A stretch of DNA of 64,000 nt, from positions 23,130 through 87,129 of the forward strand of contig DAONEM010000005.1 in NCBI GenBank assembly GCA_035403085.1. The letters run 5' to 3'. The notes under the pieces were generated by a model. The model was given only the letters and a program-made list of their open reading frames with translations, was not told the origin of the DNA and did no database searches. A program made the translations under genes and the position numbers. Source of the DNA: JAMOAD01 sp023621955 (GTDB lineage: Bacteria; Acidobacteriota; Aminicenantia; JAMOAD01). Numbering within the stretch: the first letter of the stretch is position 1; each line of letters begins with the position of its first letter. This document shows positions 48,590 to 56,478 of this stretch, in pieces.

Positions 48590-48808
48590 ATGCCGGGAAA
48601 GGAAAGCAACCACTTCTTAGACTTGAAACTCCCTCTGGGGGCTCTTTTAAGCTTCTACGGGGTGGTCTTGGGCCTCTACGGGATCTTCTCAGACCCTTCG
48701 GTCTATACGAAGAGCTTCCATATCAACGTTAACCTCTACTGGGGGGGGCTCCTCTTGGCCCTAGGCCTTCTGCTTCTCCTCTTGACCTTCCGCAGGAGGA
48801 GAGGATGA
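48590..48808 (+). CDS. Small two-helix membrane protein of the symporter-galK cluster
   Basis: 72 residues. Two hydrophobic segments (about 16-33 and 48-66) joined by a polar loop (D-P-S-V-Y-T-K-S-F-H-I-N-V), followed by a basic F-R-R-R-R-G end. GGAGGCGG precedes the ATG, and its stop overlaps galK (ATGA). No family is recognised with certainty. It lies directly behind a 13-14-helix sodium symporter, so it may be an accessory subunit of that symporter, similar in idea to small subunits of other transporters, but that is only inferred from place. Confidence 0.7.
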   Translation: MPGKESNHFLDLKLPLGALLSFYGVVLGLYGIFSDPSVYTKSFHINVNLYWGGLLLALGLLLLLLTFRRRRG

Positions 48809-49980
48809 GGCGGGAAGAGGCTGTCAGTGCGCTGAAGAACCGCTTTCTGGAGAGGTTCGGCCCCTTTAAGGAGGGAGACCTCCTCTTCTCCATGGCTCCT
48901 GGTCGGGTGAACCTCATTGGAGAGCATACGGACTACAACGGTGGGTTCGTTCTTCCCTTGACGATTCCCCGGGCGGCCTATCTGCTTGTCAGGCAGAGAG
49001 GGGACAGGAGGGTCTCTCTCTGGTCCGAGAACTTCTCAGAAGGGGTGGAGTGGAACCTGGACGATCCTCCGAGGAAGGAGGGGCGCCGGTGGTTTCACTA
49101 CCCTCTGGGGGTCGTGGAGGCGCTGAGAGGGCGGTTCCCCCTCGGAGGTTTCGAGGGCGTCGTGACCGGGGACGTACCCCTGGCTTCGGGCCTCAGCTCT
49201 TCGGCAGCCTTGGAGGTGGCGTTTGTCGGTGCCGTGAAGGGCCTCTTCTCCCTCCCTCTCGACCCCCTCGAGGAGATCGATGCCGCCTTGAGGGCGGAGC
49301 GGGAGTACGTGGGCGTTCAGTGTGGAATCATGGACCAGTTCGTTTCTCGTTTAGGACGGAGCGGAGAGGCCCTCTTTCTGGACTGTCGAAACGCCGAATA
49401 CAGGGCCGTTCCCTGGAGGCCCGAAGGAATCTCCCTGCTTGTGGTCGACACCGGGGCTCAGAGGGAACTCGCCGCTTCGGCCTACAACACCCGCAGAGAG
49501 GAGTGCGAAGAGGGAGTCTCCTTCTTCCAAAGGCACGATTCCTCCATCAAGAGCCTGAGAGAGCTCTCTTGGGAGCTTTTCCAGAGATACGGCGGAGGGC
49601 TTCCGGAGGGGGTCGCCTCTCGGGTCCGCCATGTTCTGGAAGAGAACCGGAGGGTCCGGGAGGCGGTTAACGCCCTGGAGAGGGGGGACTTTCAGGCGCT
49701 GGGAGAGCTCTTTACCGCTTCCCACCGGAGCCTGAGAGACCTCTACCTTGTCAGCTCCCCGGAGCTCGACCGCGTTGTCGCCAGCTCCCTCGAGGCCGGA
49801 GCCCTGGGCGCCCGCCTGACCGGCGCGGGTTTCGGCGGTTGCGCTATCGCCCTCTTTCGGGAGAGTGATCTGGAGAGAGGGAAGATGGCCATCCAGAGGG
49901 ACTTTGAGGAGAGTTTTCACCGCCTCCCCCTTTTCTTAGAGTTAAGGGAGAATTTCGGATCCCAGGTTGCGAGAGTCTAA
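48805..49980 (+). CDS. galK: Galactokinase
   Basis: 391 residues, GHMP kinase. It phosphorylates galactose at C1. The signature P-G-R-V-N-L-I-G-E-H-T-D-Y-N-G-G is at 33-48; the ATP loop A-S-G-L-S-S-S-A-A-L-E is near 130; G-V-Q-C-G-I-M-D-Q-F and D-T-G-A-Q-R-E-L follow; T-G-A-G-F-G-G-C-A at the C-terminus. The third position of the D-T-G motif is as in galactokinase and not homoserine kinase. galT, galE and galM are not close, so the rest of the Leloir path is elsewhere. Translationally coupled to the small membrane gene. Confidence 0.94.
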   Translation: MRREEAVSALKNRFLERFGPFKEGDLLFSMAPGRVNLIGEHTDYNGGFVLPLTIPRAAYLLVRQRGDRRVSLWSENFSEGVEWNLDDPPRKEGRRWFHYPLGVVEALRGRFPLGGFEGVVTGDVPLASGLSSSAALEVAFVGAVKGLFSLPLDPLEEIDAALRAEREYVGVQCGIMDQFVSRLGRSGEALFLDCRNAEYRAVPWRPEGISLLVVDTGAQRELAASAYNTRREECEEGVSFFQRHDSSIKSLRELSWELFQRYGGGLPEGVASRVRHVLEENRRVREAVNALERGDFQALGELFTASHRSLRDLYLVSSPELDRVVASSLEAGALGARLTGAGFGGCAIALFRESDLERGKMAIQRDFEESFHRLPLFLELRENFGSQVARV

Positions 49981-49989
49981 GAGACGGCC

Positions 49990-51147
49990 ATGAGCACTTC
50001 CTGCCAACGGACCCTCTTTCGCCAACGGAGGTGGACCGAAACCCTGCGGTGGCTGAACGGCTCCTCATCCCAACGCTCTCTCCGGGAGAGAGGGGAGGGG
50101 GAGTCCCGTTACTTCGGCCAAGGGGGCGTGCAACACTGGAGCCGGTCCCTCCCTTGGAAAGAGGAGGAGGGAGAGTTTTGTGAGGCCTACTACCGGGGAA
50201 AGGGGGAGGAGCTGGCCACTCTCTTTCCCGAAGCGGAGGTTGTCGTTCGGGTTTGGAGGGACCACCGGGAGATCCTGGGTCCTCAGGGCGGTGAAGGCGT
50301 CAAGAGGGAGTATGGAGAGACCCTGAAGTTGACCCATCCCCGTAAACCTTGGGCCGAATACACCGCCTACTCCTCCCAGGAGAGGGGCGTCGCCTATGCC
50401 GCCGCCGGCGAAGCCTTCAAGGCCCTTCTCGCGGAGAGAGAACCTCGGCCCTTGCCCAAGGGCCCGAGGGACTTCCTCTTCGAGGGGCGGGGGGCGGGGA
50501 TCTTCTTCCATGAGATTCTCGGCCACCTGCTGGAGGCGGACACGGCCCTCTACCCAGGGTCCCCTTTCCGGTTGGAGAGGATAGGGGAGAGACTCTTCCC
50601 GGAGGGGCTGGGGGTTGTCGATCTGGCCGACGGCCTTGGCGTCCAGGATGATGAGGGGACTCCCTCGCAGAGGGTGGTCCTTGTGGAGGGGGGTGTCCTG
50701 AGAGGCTTTGTCTCGGATAAGAAGCATCTTCTCCTGGGGTTTCCCCAGGGGGGGAGAGGGAGGAGGGAGAGCTACCGGTTCCCTCCCCTGCCAAGGCAGA
50801 ACATCATCTCCGTGGAACCTGGCCGGAAGGAGCGGCGGCAGATTCTCGAGGAGTCCAGCGGAGCGGTTTGGATCAAAAACCTACGGAGCGGTCTTATGGA
50901 CAGGCGGTCTCTCACCTTCGAACTCCAGATTACCGAAGCCTACCTCTTGGGCAAGAACGTTTCGGAGACGACTCTCTTGCGCCCCTTTTCCATCAGGGCC
51001 CACCTGGGAAGTTTTCTGGGTAGGATCAGCGATCTCTCTCGGGAGGTCTATGCGGGAGGGCGGGAGGGAATCTGCATGAAATCCGGTCAGATGGTGCGGA
51101 TAGGGTACCGGGTTCCTCTGGTGAAGGTCCGGGGAGTGGAGCCATGA
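49990..51147 (+). CDS. tldD: TldD-type metalloprotease subunit
   Basis: 385 residues. The zinc motif is H-E-x3-H in I-F-F-H-E-I-L-G-H-L-L-E (His174, Glu175, His179); the surrounding G-R-G-A-G-I-F-F, then D-D-E-G-T-P-S-Q-R-V and I-K-N-L-R-S-G are family features. TldD forms a heterodimer with TldE/PmbA that degrades unfolded peptides and matures some RiPPs. It is shorter than E. coli TldD (481) by losing part of the N-terminal domain. ATG with GAGACGG upstream. The next gene (tldE) overlaps by four bases. Confidence 0.9.
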   Translation: MSTSCQRTLFRQRRWTETLRWLNGSSSQRSLRERGEGESRYFGQGGVQHWSRSLPWKEEEGEFCEAYYRGKGEELATLFPEAEVVVRVWRDHREILGPQGGEGVKREYGETLKLTHPRKPWAEYTAYSSQERGVAYAAAGEAFKALLAEREPRPLPKGPRDFLFEGRGAGIFFHEILGHLLEADTALYPGSPFRLERIGERLFPEGLGVVDLADGLGVQDDEGTPSQRVVLVEGGVLRGFVSDKKHLLLGFPQGGRGRRESYRFPPLPRQNIISVEPGRKERRQILEESSGAVWIKNLRSGLMDRRSLTFELQITEAYLLGKNVSETTLLRPFSIRAHLGSFLGRISDLSREVYAGGREGICMKSGQMVRIGYRVPLVKVRGVEP

Positions 51148-52256
51148 GAGAGGTCGGTGCCGATCTGGTCGAGAGGGGCTACCGCTCTTTTGACCTCTTC
51201 CATGAGAACCGATGGGTAGATACGCTCTCCATCTCCCCTTCAGGGAAGATGGAGGAGCACAGGAGGGAGGAGGGATGGGCCTTTCGCTTCTTTACCGGAG
51301 GCCTCCGGGTCCACTCCTACTCCGGCACCTCCTCCCTCCCCCCCTTCCCGCCTCCGCAGGTTCTCCACGGGCCCTCGCCCTTCGACCTTCTTCCAGAGGG
51401 GATCCCCTCTCCTGCGCAGAGACACCCTGGCCAGGAGTCAGATCTTTGGAAGGAGCTCAGGGACGACCTCTTCGGCGGAGCCGCCGGAGAGGTCCGGCGA
51501 CTCCGTTTCGTCAAGGGTCAGAGGGAGTTCTTCAACGCCAAAGGGGCCTGGGGTGAGTACCCCTTCTCGTGGGCCGAGATTCTTCTCGTCACCCCCACCT
51601 TCTCCGCAACCCTCCGCTCCGGGGATGTCAAGGCCCTTCTCTCTCAGTGGAGAGAGGCGAAGAAGAGCCTTCAGCCTTGTGAAGGGAAGAGGCTTTGCCG
51701 TGCCTCCTCCCTCAGATTTTCCCCTTGGGCGGCCTCCCAGCTTCTCGATTTCTTAATCCCCTATCTCTACCGCCTTCCCCTCTACACCTGGACCGGTAAC
51801 CCCTCCCTCTCCCTCTTCGACGACCCTCTCCTTGCCGGGGGAAGCCGGGGGTACCCCTTCGACGGGGAAGGGGTACCCGCACAAAGGAGAGCCATCCTGA
51901 GCAAGGGTACCGTTGTAGGGAGGATCGTCGACGCCCGCTCCTCCTTTCGTGACGGGGGTGCCTTGACGGGAAACCTTGCCCGGATCGACCCCTGGACGGC
52001 TCCGCTCCTTCTCCCTTCCAACGTGGAGCTGATCCTGGACGAAACCACCGACCGGGAGGCTCCCCAGGTCATGAGGGTGGAGGAGAGCGACCTGGAGGGC
52101 GGAGAGCTCTTCCTGAGGCTGGTTCTGGAAGATGGAACTACCACCTTGCTTGCCGAAAAGATCGAAGATTTTATCCGGCGGTTGTCCAGAGCCTCCGGGG
52201 AAAAAGCCCTCTTCGGGGGCTTCTCGGTCCCGCCCCTCTTCTGGGGGAGACCCTAG
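51144..52256 (+). CDS. tldE: TldE/PmbA-like partner of TldD
   Basis: 370 residues. No HExxxH motif, as expected for the non-catalytic TldE. Weak N-terminal similarity (F-D-L-F-H-E-N-R-W), and stronger in the C-terminal part: F-D-G-E-G-V-P-A-Q-R-R, K-G-T-V-V-G-R-I-V-D, S-N-V-E-L-I-L-D and V-M-R-V-E-E-S-D. ATGA overlap with tldD; the two proteins should form a dimer. Shorter and more divergent than usual PmbA. No RiPP precursor or other modification enzyme is seen near, which leaves open whether they serve a general protein quality role. Confidence 0.83.
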   Translation: MREVGADLVERGYRSFDLFHENRWVDTLSISPSGKMEEHRREEGWAFRFFTGGLRVHSYSGTSSLPPFPPPQVLHGPSPFDLLPEGIPSPAQRHPGQESDLWKELRDDLFGGAAGEVRRLRFVKGQREFFNAKGAWGEYPFSWAEILLVTPTFSATLRSGDVKALLSQWREAKKSLQPCEGKRLCRASSLRFSPWAASQLLDFLIPYLYRLPLYTWTGNPSLSLFDDPLLAGGSRGYPFDGEGVPAQRRAILSKGTVVGRIVDARSSFRDGGALTGNLARIDPWTAPLLLPSNVELILDETTDREAPQVMRVEESDLEGGELFLRLVLEDGTTTLLAEKIEDFIRRLSRASGEKALFGGFSVPPLFWGRP

Positions 52257-52324
52257 AGAGGAAAAGTCGCCCCCCTCTTCCTGGCTGTTCCCGAAGGGAA
52301 ACACCAAGGGGGAGGTTATCGAAG

Positions 52325-52353
52325 CCTGCGGTGAAGCTCTCCGTCGCCGCAGG
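52325..52353. terminator. Weak hairpin between tldE and DJ-1 genes
   Basis: CCTGCGG (52325-52331) pairs with CCGCAGG (52347-52353) with a 15-base loop, in the 138 bases between convergent stop codons. No T-run. Nothing else was recognised in that gap. Confidence 0.25.
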
Positions 52354-52394
52354 TCGCCCTCAACACCGATCAGCGGTGGAGGAAGGTCGGAGGA

Positions 52395-53015
52395 TCAGGA
52401 GTAGGCCAGTTCACAGAGTTTGTAGTACCAAACGGATTGTTTGGTGGTGTGAAGCTTGAACCAGGCCTCTAAGATCTCAGGGGCGTAGAGATGAAGAGCT
52501 TCGAAGATAGAGCGCGCGAACTCAACCGGTGCAATCCCCGAGGCGGTAATGATGTTCTGGTCGCTAACGGCGAGAGCCTCTTGGTACCGATCCTGCCCCC
52601 GGTATTCACCAAGGTGGAGAAACTCCGGAGCATTGCTTGTGTGGTTGACGGTGTTGAGGAATCCTCTCTTTGCCAGCCCGAGAGTTGCTCCGCAGATGGC
52701 CGCCACGGGGACCTGTGCCTTTATGAACCTCTCCGCGACGGAGAGAGCGAGATCGTGCCTATCGCCATCCCAACCGCTGCCTCCGCAAAGGACAAACATG
52801 GCGCACTCTTCGACCCTTACGTTTTGCAGAAGCGCGTCTGGAGCAATCCTGATGCCGCCGGCGGTCGTGATAGGGTCAAGAGAGCTTGCGCAGGTCTCCA
52901 CGACGAGACGTTCGGGAGCGTTCTGGAAGGTGGAATCGTTGATCCCGGGGGCAAGATACCCATACTCCCAGTCAGAGAGGGAATCGTAAACGTAGAGGCT
53001 GACTTTCTTTTGCAT
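52395..53015 (-). CDS. DJ-1/PfpI-family protein
   Basis: 206 residues from the ATG at 53015 (AGGAG upstream); the frame is open to 53093, but that part overlaps the previous gene. It has the flavodoxin-like DJ-1 fold: L-Y-V-Y-D-S-L-S-D-W-E with Glu of the active site, V-L-C-G-G-S-G, and the nucleophile elbow A-A-I-C-G-A-T-L-G. H-T-S-N-A-P-E-F-L marks the proteins close to the glutamine amidotransferase-like branch. Members remove glyoxal adducts, act as chaperones or are proteases. It follows the LUD gene by 20 bases. The region is somewhat AT-richer than the surroundings. Confidence 0.87.
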   Translation of the reverse strand: MQKKVSLYVYDSLSDWEYGYLAPGINDSTFQNAPERLVVETCASSLDPITTAGGIRIAPDALLQNVRVEECAMFVLCGGSGWDGDRHDLALSVAERFIKAQVPVAAICGATLGLAKRGFLNTVNHTSNAPEFLHLGEYRGQDRYQEALAVSDQNIITASGIAPVEFARSIFEALHLYAPEILEAWFKLHTTKQSVWYYKLCELAYS

Positions 53016-53035
53016 ACCGTCTCCTAAGGGAAAAC

Positions 53036-53671
53036 TTACAACCCTAGCTCTTCGCCGATGAGTATAACCTTGATTCTCCTCTTGGGGTAGCACTTTTCGA
53101 TGATGGACCAGACATTGCAGATCCTCTGATCACTGCTGCAGTTCACGCAAGATCCCGTCTTCTGGCATGGTGTTTGGAAGTTTGGATGCCGCTTGATGTT
53201 CCCTGGAGCGCAATGGGTCTTGATTCTTTCCATGCCCTCTTCAAGATCTTTCACGATTTTGTTCTTTCCCACGGTTAACACCACGTTCCTCGGGCCGAAG
53301 ACGATTCCCCCGATTCTGTTCCCCGTCATGTCCATGTTGAGAATTTGCCCCCTCTCTGTAACCGCGTTTGATCCGGTGAGGAAGAGATCGACGCTCAAGG
53401 CCTCCCTTCTCGCCTTTACCCGCTCCTTTCCGGTCTGGTCCATGTTGAAGGTTTCGATGAAAAGGATCTTCTTGTTCGCCTTGAGATCCTCGAGGATTCT
53501 TGTTCCTTTCAGCGTTTCAGAATCGCCGTATGAGACGCTCTGAGGCTCTATGGAGGGGAGCATCTCCCTTGCGAAGAGCTCTCTCGCCTCAGCGGCGCTT
53601 CCGCAAAGGTAGACTTCGAACCCGTTGTGCTCGAGAGCGGCCTTTGTCGTGTTCATGGATTCCGAGAACAT
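53036..53671 (-). CDS. LUD-domain protein (lactate-utilisation-like) with Cys-rich tail
   Basis: 211 residues. The LUD/DUF162 fold is recognised by V-S-Y-G-D-S-E-T-L-K, F-L-T-G-S-N-A-V-T-E-R-G and V-F-G-P-R-N-V-V-L-T-V-G. The C-terminal tail has five Cys (T-P-C-Q-K-T-G-S-C-V-N-C, R-I-C-N), as in the archaeal and clostridial members of the family. It has no LutA/LutB partners here. Start is either ATG at 53671 or 53656. Together with DJ-1 and Fe-S redox genes it looks like an accessory island for electron or aldehyde metabolism. Confidence 0.85.
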   Translation of the reverse strand: MFSESMNTTKAALEHNGFEVYLCGSAAEARELFAREMLPSIEPQSVSYGDSETLKGTRILEDLKANKKILFIETFNMDQTGKERVKARREALSVDLFLTGSNAVTERGQILNMDMTGNRIGGIVFGPRNVVLTVGKNKIVKDLEEGMERIKTHCAPGNIKRHPNFQTPCQKTGSCVNCSSDQRICNVWSIIEKCYPKRRIKVILIGEELGL

Positions 53672-53708
53672 AGATCACCCGTAGTAAAAAAAGTCTCAAC
53701 AGCGTGTC

Positions 53709-53738
53709 AGCATAGCATAGGCTCAACCTGTGTGACAA
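53709..53738 (-). promoter_or_regulatory. Possible promoter for the LUD/DJ-1 pair
   Basis: Minus strand TTGTCA, 18 bases, TATGCT (a second TATGCT copy overlaps five bases earlier). It is in the 102-base gap before the LUD gene. Confidence 0.35.
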
Positions 53739-53773
53739 ACGCCGAGGGAAGTTGAAGAGGTTGCGAGTCCAGT

Positions 53774-54661
53774 TCAACCCACCCACTGGACGCTCTTCAT
53801 CTTTCGAGATATGCCCCGTTGGAACCGGTGTCTTGGATATCCTACAATGATCGACGAAACAACCTCTTGATCATCGCTTAGGCCGAAGAGGGCCCGAAGT
53901 TCCCTCTTGTTGTTGATTGCGGGGGGGATGATGTCCATGATGGAAGCGCCTAAACCGAGGGAGTGTGCGGAAAGCATCCCATAAGCCGCGGCAATGTGGA
54001 TGTCCGCGGAGATCTCTTCTTCCCCTTTTCGAGACAAGAGCAAGATCATTGCCGGAGCGCCTCGGGTGATCGTGTCTTCACTGCCCTCTCTTAACCCCGG
54101 AAGACTCCTCTTCAACGAGGGGACCAAATGCCTCTGCATTGTCAAGAAGCGTCTCTTCCCGACCTCCCTTTTTATGAAATGCCTCTTGATGGGGTTGCCG
54201 AGAGCTTTCAACAGGGAATCGTAGAGATCGACCATGAGGGGAAGAGACTCTTTCATGACGCTTTTGCTGTTGACAACGATGAGCTCGAACTTCAACGGTG
54301 GAAAGCCGGGAGGGGAGAAGGATATGGCGTTCACGATGTCTTCGAGCTTTTCGGCTTCCACCTCTCTATCGGTGAAGTTTCGTACCGCCCTCCTCGTGGA
54401 AATCAGGTCGTAAAAAGGTTTTGGCTCAATCTTGACCTCCGGTAAGGGAAAGAAGTCTTTCCCGTAATCCAATCCGCTGACGACCACGGACTCGGTCGGG
54501 CAGATCGCCATACAATGTCCGCACCGGAAACAGGCCTCGACCCTTAAGGGATCCGCGTACACAGAATTAGACGCATCGAATCGGGGGATTCTGTTCGGAC
54601 AAACATCTACACAAAGGCCACATCTTGTACAGGTGCTGGTATCGAAAGTCATCTTCGTCAT
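53774..54661 (-). CDS. Nitroreductase with N-terminal ferredoxin domain
   Basis: 295 residues. N-terminal 2x[4Fe-4S] ferredoxin: C-T-R-C-G-L-C-V-D-V-C-P at 11-22 and C-F-R-C-G-H-C-M-A-I-C-P at 44-55. The rest is a nitroreductase FMN domain: S-T-R-R-A-V-R-N-F-T-D-R, N-A-I-S-F-S-P-P and G-A-P-A-M-I-L; the Arg-rich FMN loop and the A-H-S-L-G-L-G-A-S helix are intact. Such fused proteins occur in strict anaerobes and probably reduce an acceptor with electrons from ferredoxin. GGAGAG precedes the ATG. Part of the minus-strand redox island. Confidence 0.88.
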   Translation of the reverse strand: MTKMTFDTSTCTRCGLCVDVCPNRIPRFDASNSVYADPLRVEACFRCGHCMAICPTESVVVSGLDYGKDFFPLPEVKIEPKPFYDLISTRRAVRNFTDREVEAEKLEDIVNAISFSPPGFPPLKFELIVVNSKSVMKESLPLMVDLYDSLLKALGNPIKRHFIKREVGKRRFLTMQRHLVPSLKRSLPGLREGSEDTITRGAPAMILLLSRKGEEEISADIHIAAAYGMLSAHSLGLGASIMDIIPPAINNKRELRALFGLSDDQEVVSSIIVGYPRHRFQRGISRKMKSVQWVG

Positions 54662-54765
54662 TGGTCTCTCCGAATTTGCCGAAGGCCTCCCCGGGAAAGC
54701 TAAACCGGGCTTCCGCCGGAGCGTAGGAGAATTGTTTGTCCGGTAAGTAGGGCTGTTGTAGGGCT

Positions 54766-55173
54766 TTATTTTAATCCTTTCTCGTTGAAGAACTGTGAAT
54801 ATTTCATGTCACTCCCTTTGATATGGTTCTTGAGCCAATCGCTTAAAAAAGTCATGATTTCGATAGACAGAGTCAGTTTTCCCTTTTCAAATCCATCTTT
54901 AAACTCTAAAACCTTTTTAACAAAGGCGGCATGCTCTTTCTTATGGCTGTCGGCCTCTGGATACTTAAACCGGGCGAAGTATTTTTCTTCTGTGCTGAAG
55001 TGAGTCGAAGTGTAACCGACCAATCCATTTACAATCTTGTCCAAGACATCTTTCCCTTTCCCCTGTTTCATGGCGTCGTTAAGGTCGTTGATCATAGACA
55101 CCAGCTTTTGATGTTGTTGGTCAATCTCTACAACCTTTACGCTGAGGCTTTCATTCCACTGAATCAACGCCAT
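54766..55173 (-). CDS. Bacteriohemerythrin
   Basis: 135 residues. All di-iron ligands of the single-domain bacterial type are present: His21, His58, Glu62, His77, His81, His117 and Asp122 (motifs D-Q-Q-H-Q-K-L, T-H-F-S-T-E-E, H-K-K-E-H, N-H-I-K-G-S-D). It binds oxygen reversibly and serves oxygen or NO sensing/storage in anaerobes and microaerophiles. Lys-rich and AT-richer than flanking core genes. AAGGAG precedes the ATG. Two very short open frames lie just upstream on the same strand. Confidence 0.93.
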   Translation of the reverse strand: MALIQWNESLSVKVVEIDQQHQKLVSMINDLNDAMKQGKGKDVLDKIVNGLVGYTSTHFSTEEKYFARFKYPEADSHKKEHAAFVKKVLEFKDGFEKGKLTLSIEIMTFLSDWLKNHIKGSDMKYSQFFNEKGLK

Positions 55174-55500
55174 TTTAATTCTCCTTGTCGTTTTGTTTCA
55201 CGAAATCGATCTCGGTCTCAATCTCCTCAAGGGGCATCTCGAATTACGCAGATCTGGTTGTTCTCTGTCATTAACACCTCCTCTGCAAACGCTGTCCTGT
55301 AAGATAGAATTGGGAAAAGCACAACCCCTATCCATGTCCCCTTTTCTTTTTCAAAACACCGTTGGGCCGAGAAACCGCGGTATACGCCTTCAAACCTATG
55401 GTAACACAACTCCCTGGAGAAGAAGAGAATCTCTTCTGGAGCGGACCCGGGGGAATTGAGTACCTCTGGCGAAGGCACCTTCCCTCTCCTTTGAAAAACG
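55174..55500 (-). other. 327-base gap with two tiny ORFs upstream of hemerythrin
   Basis: Minus strand: a 14-codon ORF (55271-55227, M-T-E-N-N-Q-I-C-V-I-R-D-A-P) with a strong AGGAGGTG site, and a 20-codon ORF (55237-55175, M-P-L-E-E-I-E-T-E-I-D) whose stop overlaps the ribosome site of the hemerythrin gene by three bases. They may be leader peptides or gene remnants. A longer reading frame to 55532 contains the 14-codon frame but is not protein-like. Nothing else was recognised. Confidence 0.35.
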
Positions 55501-56397
55501 TCAGTCCAGTGGTCCTTGGAAGGCCGGTTCAAGCATGTCCGAGGTCTTTGACAAATACCGTTTTACGCCAACCCAGGCGAAGCCTTTGGCCTCTTTGTCG
55601 AGATCGATGGGAAGGTTGTCGGAGGGAAGCGCCAGTATCTCCTGAAAGCTGAACCCCTTCTTTATGACCACGAACTTCATGGTCCCTGGGTGTAGGGCTC
55701 CCTGAGGGCAGGAGTAGATGCAGTTGAGGCAGAGGGTGCAGTTCTTGCCAAAAACAGGCCTGTCTCCGTGCAGAGAGATATTGGAAACAGGGCATCGTTT
55801 CACGCAGAGGCCGCAAAGGGTACAGGATTTATCGACGAGAATCTTTTTCCCAAAGGAGCGGGCGCCGGCATGTTCCAAAGAGCCGATGAAAGTGAGGAAT
55901 CTGTTGCCTAAGAGGGGATGCGTGAAGGAGCTCTTGCCGTTAAGAACATCGTTGACCACATAGGAGACTTTATAGGGGAGAACCTGCAACAGCTTGGAGC
56001 TGAGAACGCGCTTTGTTCCGACGATCCAGTTTGAGGGCATGACGAGCATCTTCTCGTATAGGAGCCGATAGTTCTTTCTTTTAAGGGCTCTCTTGAGGGG
56101 AACGCGACAAGCGAGGTTCGGCGTGACCTCGCCGCCGCCTGAAATGGAGATGATGACGACGGGCCTCTCGTCCGCTTTTTCAAGGTTTTTCACCCATCTC
56201 ATGACCGGTTCAGGGGCATTGGACGCATGAACGGCAAAGCAGAGAACCAAGAGGTCGATGTCTTCATCGGGAGATTCGGTTTTTGTGATGCTTCTACAAA
56301 GGGTGGTATGGCCCCGTGCCTGAAACTCCTTGGAGAATGTTTTTGCGACATGTTCAGTACAGCCGGTGCCGGAGAAGTACACGATTTGAACGTTCAT
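55501..56397 (-). CDS. EFR1-type flavodoxin-ferredoxin fusion
   Basis: 298 residues. N-terminal flavodoxin-like part (V-Y-F-S-G-T-G-C-T-E-H-V-A, FMN phosphate loop; L-L-V-L-C-F-A-V-H-A-S) to about 190, then a two-cluster ferredoxin with C-T-L-C-G-L-C-V-K-R-C-P and C-T-L-C-L-N-C-I-Y-S-C-P. It is the EFR1 family (flavodoxin plus Fe-S), which is common in clostridia and other anaerobes and moves electrons between partners. A short AT-rich sequence lies before it. It may be the electron donor to the nitroreductase in the same cluster. Confidence 0.88.
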   Translation of the reverse strand: MNVQIVYFSGTGCTEHVAKTFSKEFQARGHTTLCRSITKTESPDEDIDLLVLCFAVHASNAPEPVMRWVKNLEKADERPVVIISISGGGEVTPNLACRVPLKRALKRKNYRLLYEKMLVMPSNWIVGTKRVLSSKLLQVLPYKVSYVVNDVLNGKSSFTHPLLGNRFLTFIGSLEHAGARSFGKKILVDKSCTLCGLCVKRCPVSNISLHGDRPVFGKNCTLCLNCIYSCPQGALHPGTMKFVVIKKGFSFQEILALPSDNLPIDLDKEAKGFAWVGVKRYLSKTSDMLEPAFQGPLD

Positions 56398-56478
56398 TCC
56401 TCTATCCTCGCCCGCCGAAGGCCCGCTCCAGGAGTCGGCCTGATCTGTGAAGCCATGAGAGAAAGCCGGTGTTCGAAC

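Noticed and set aside
51144..52256. RiPP biosynthesis locus around tldD/tldE
   Set aside because: No precursor peptide, YcaO or other modifying enzyme nearby; neighbours are galK and a redox island.
55227..55532. 101-codon minus-strand frame upstream of hemerythrin
   Set aside because: No ribosome site, no recognisable fold; only its last 14 codons have a proper start signal.
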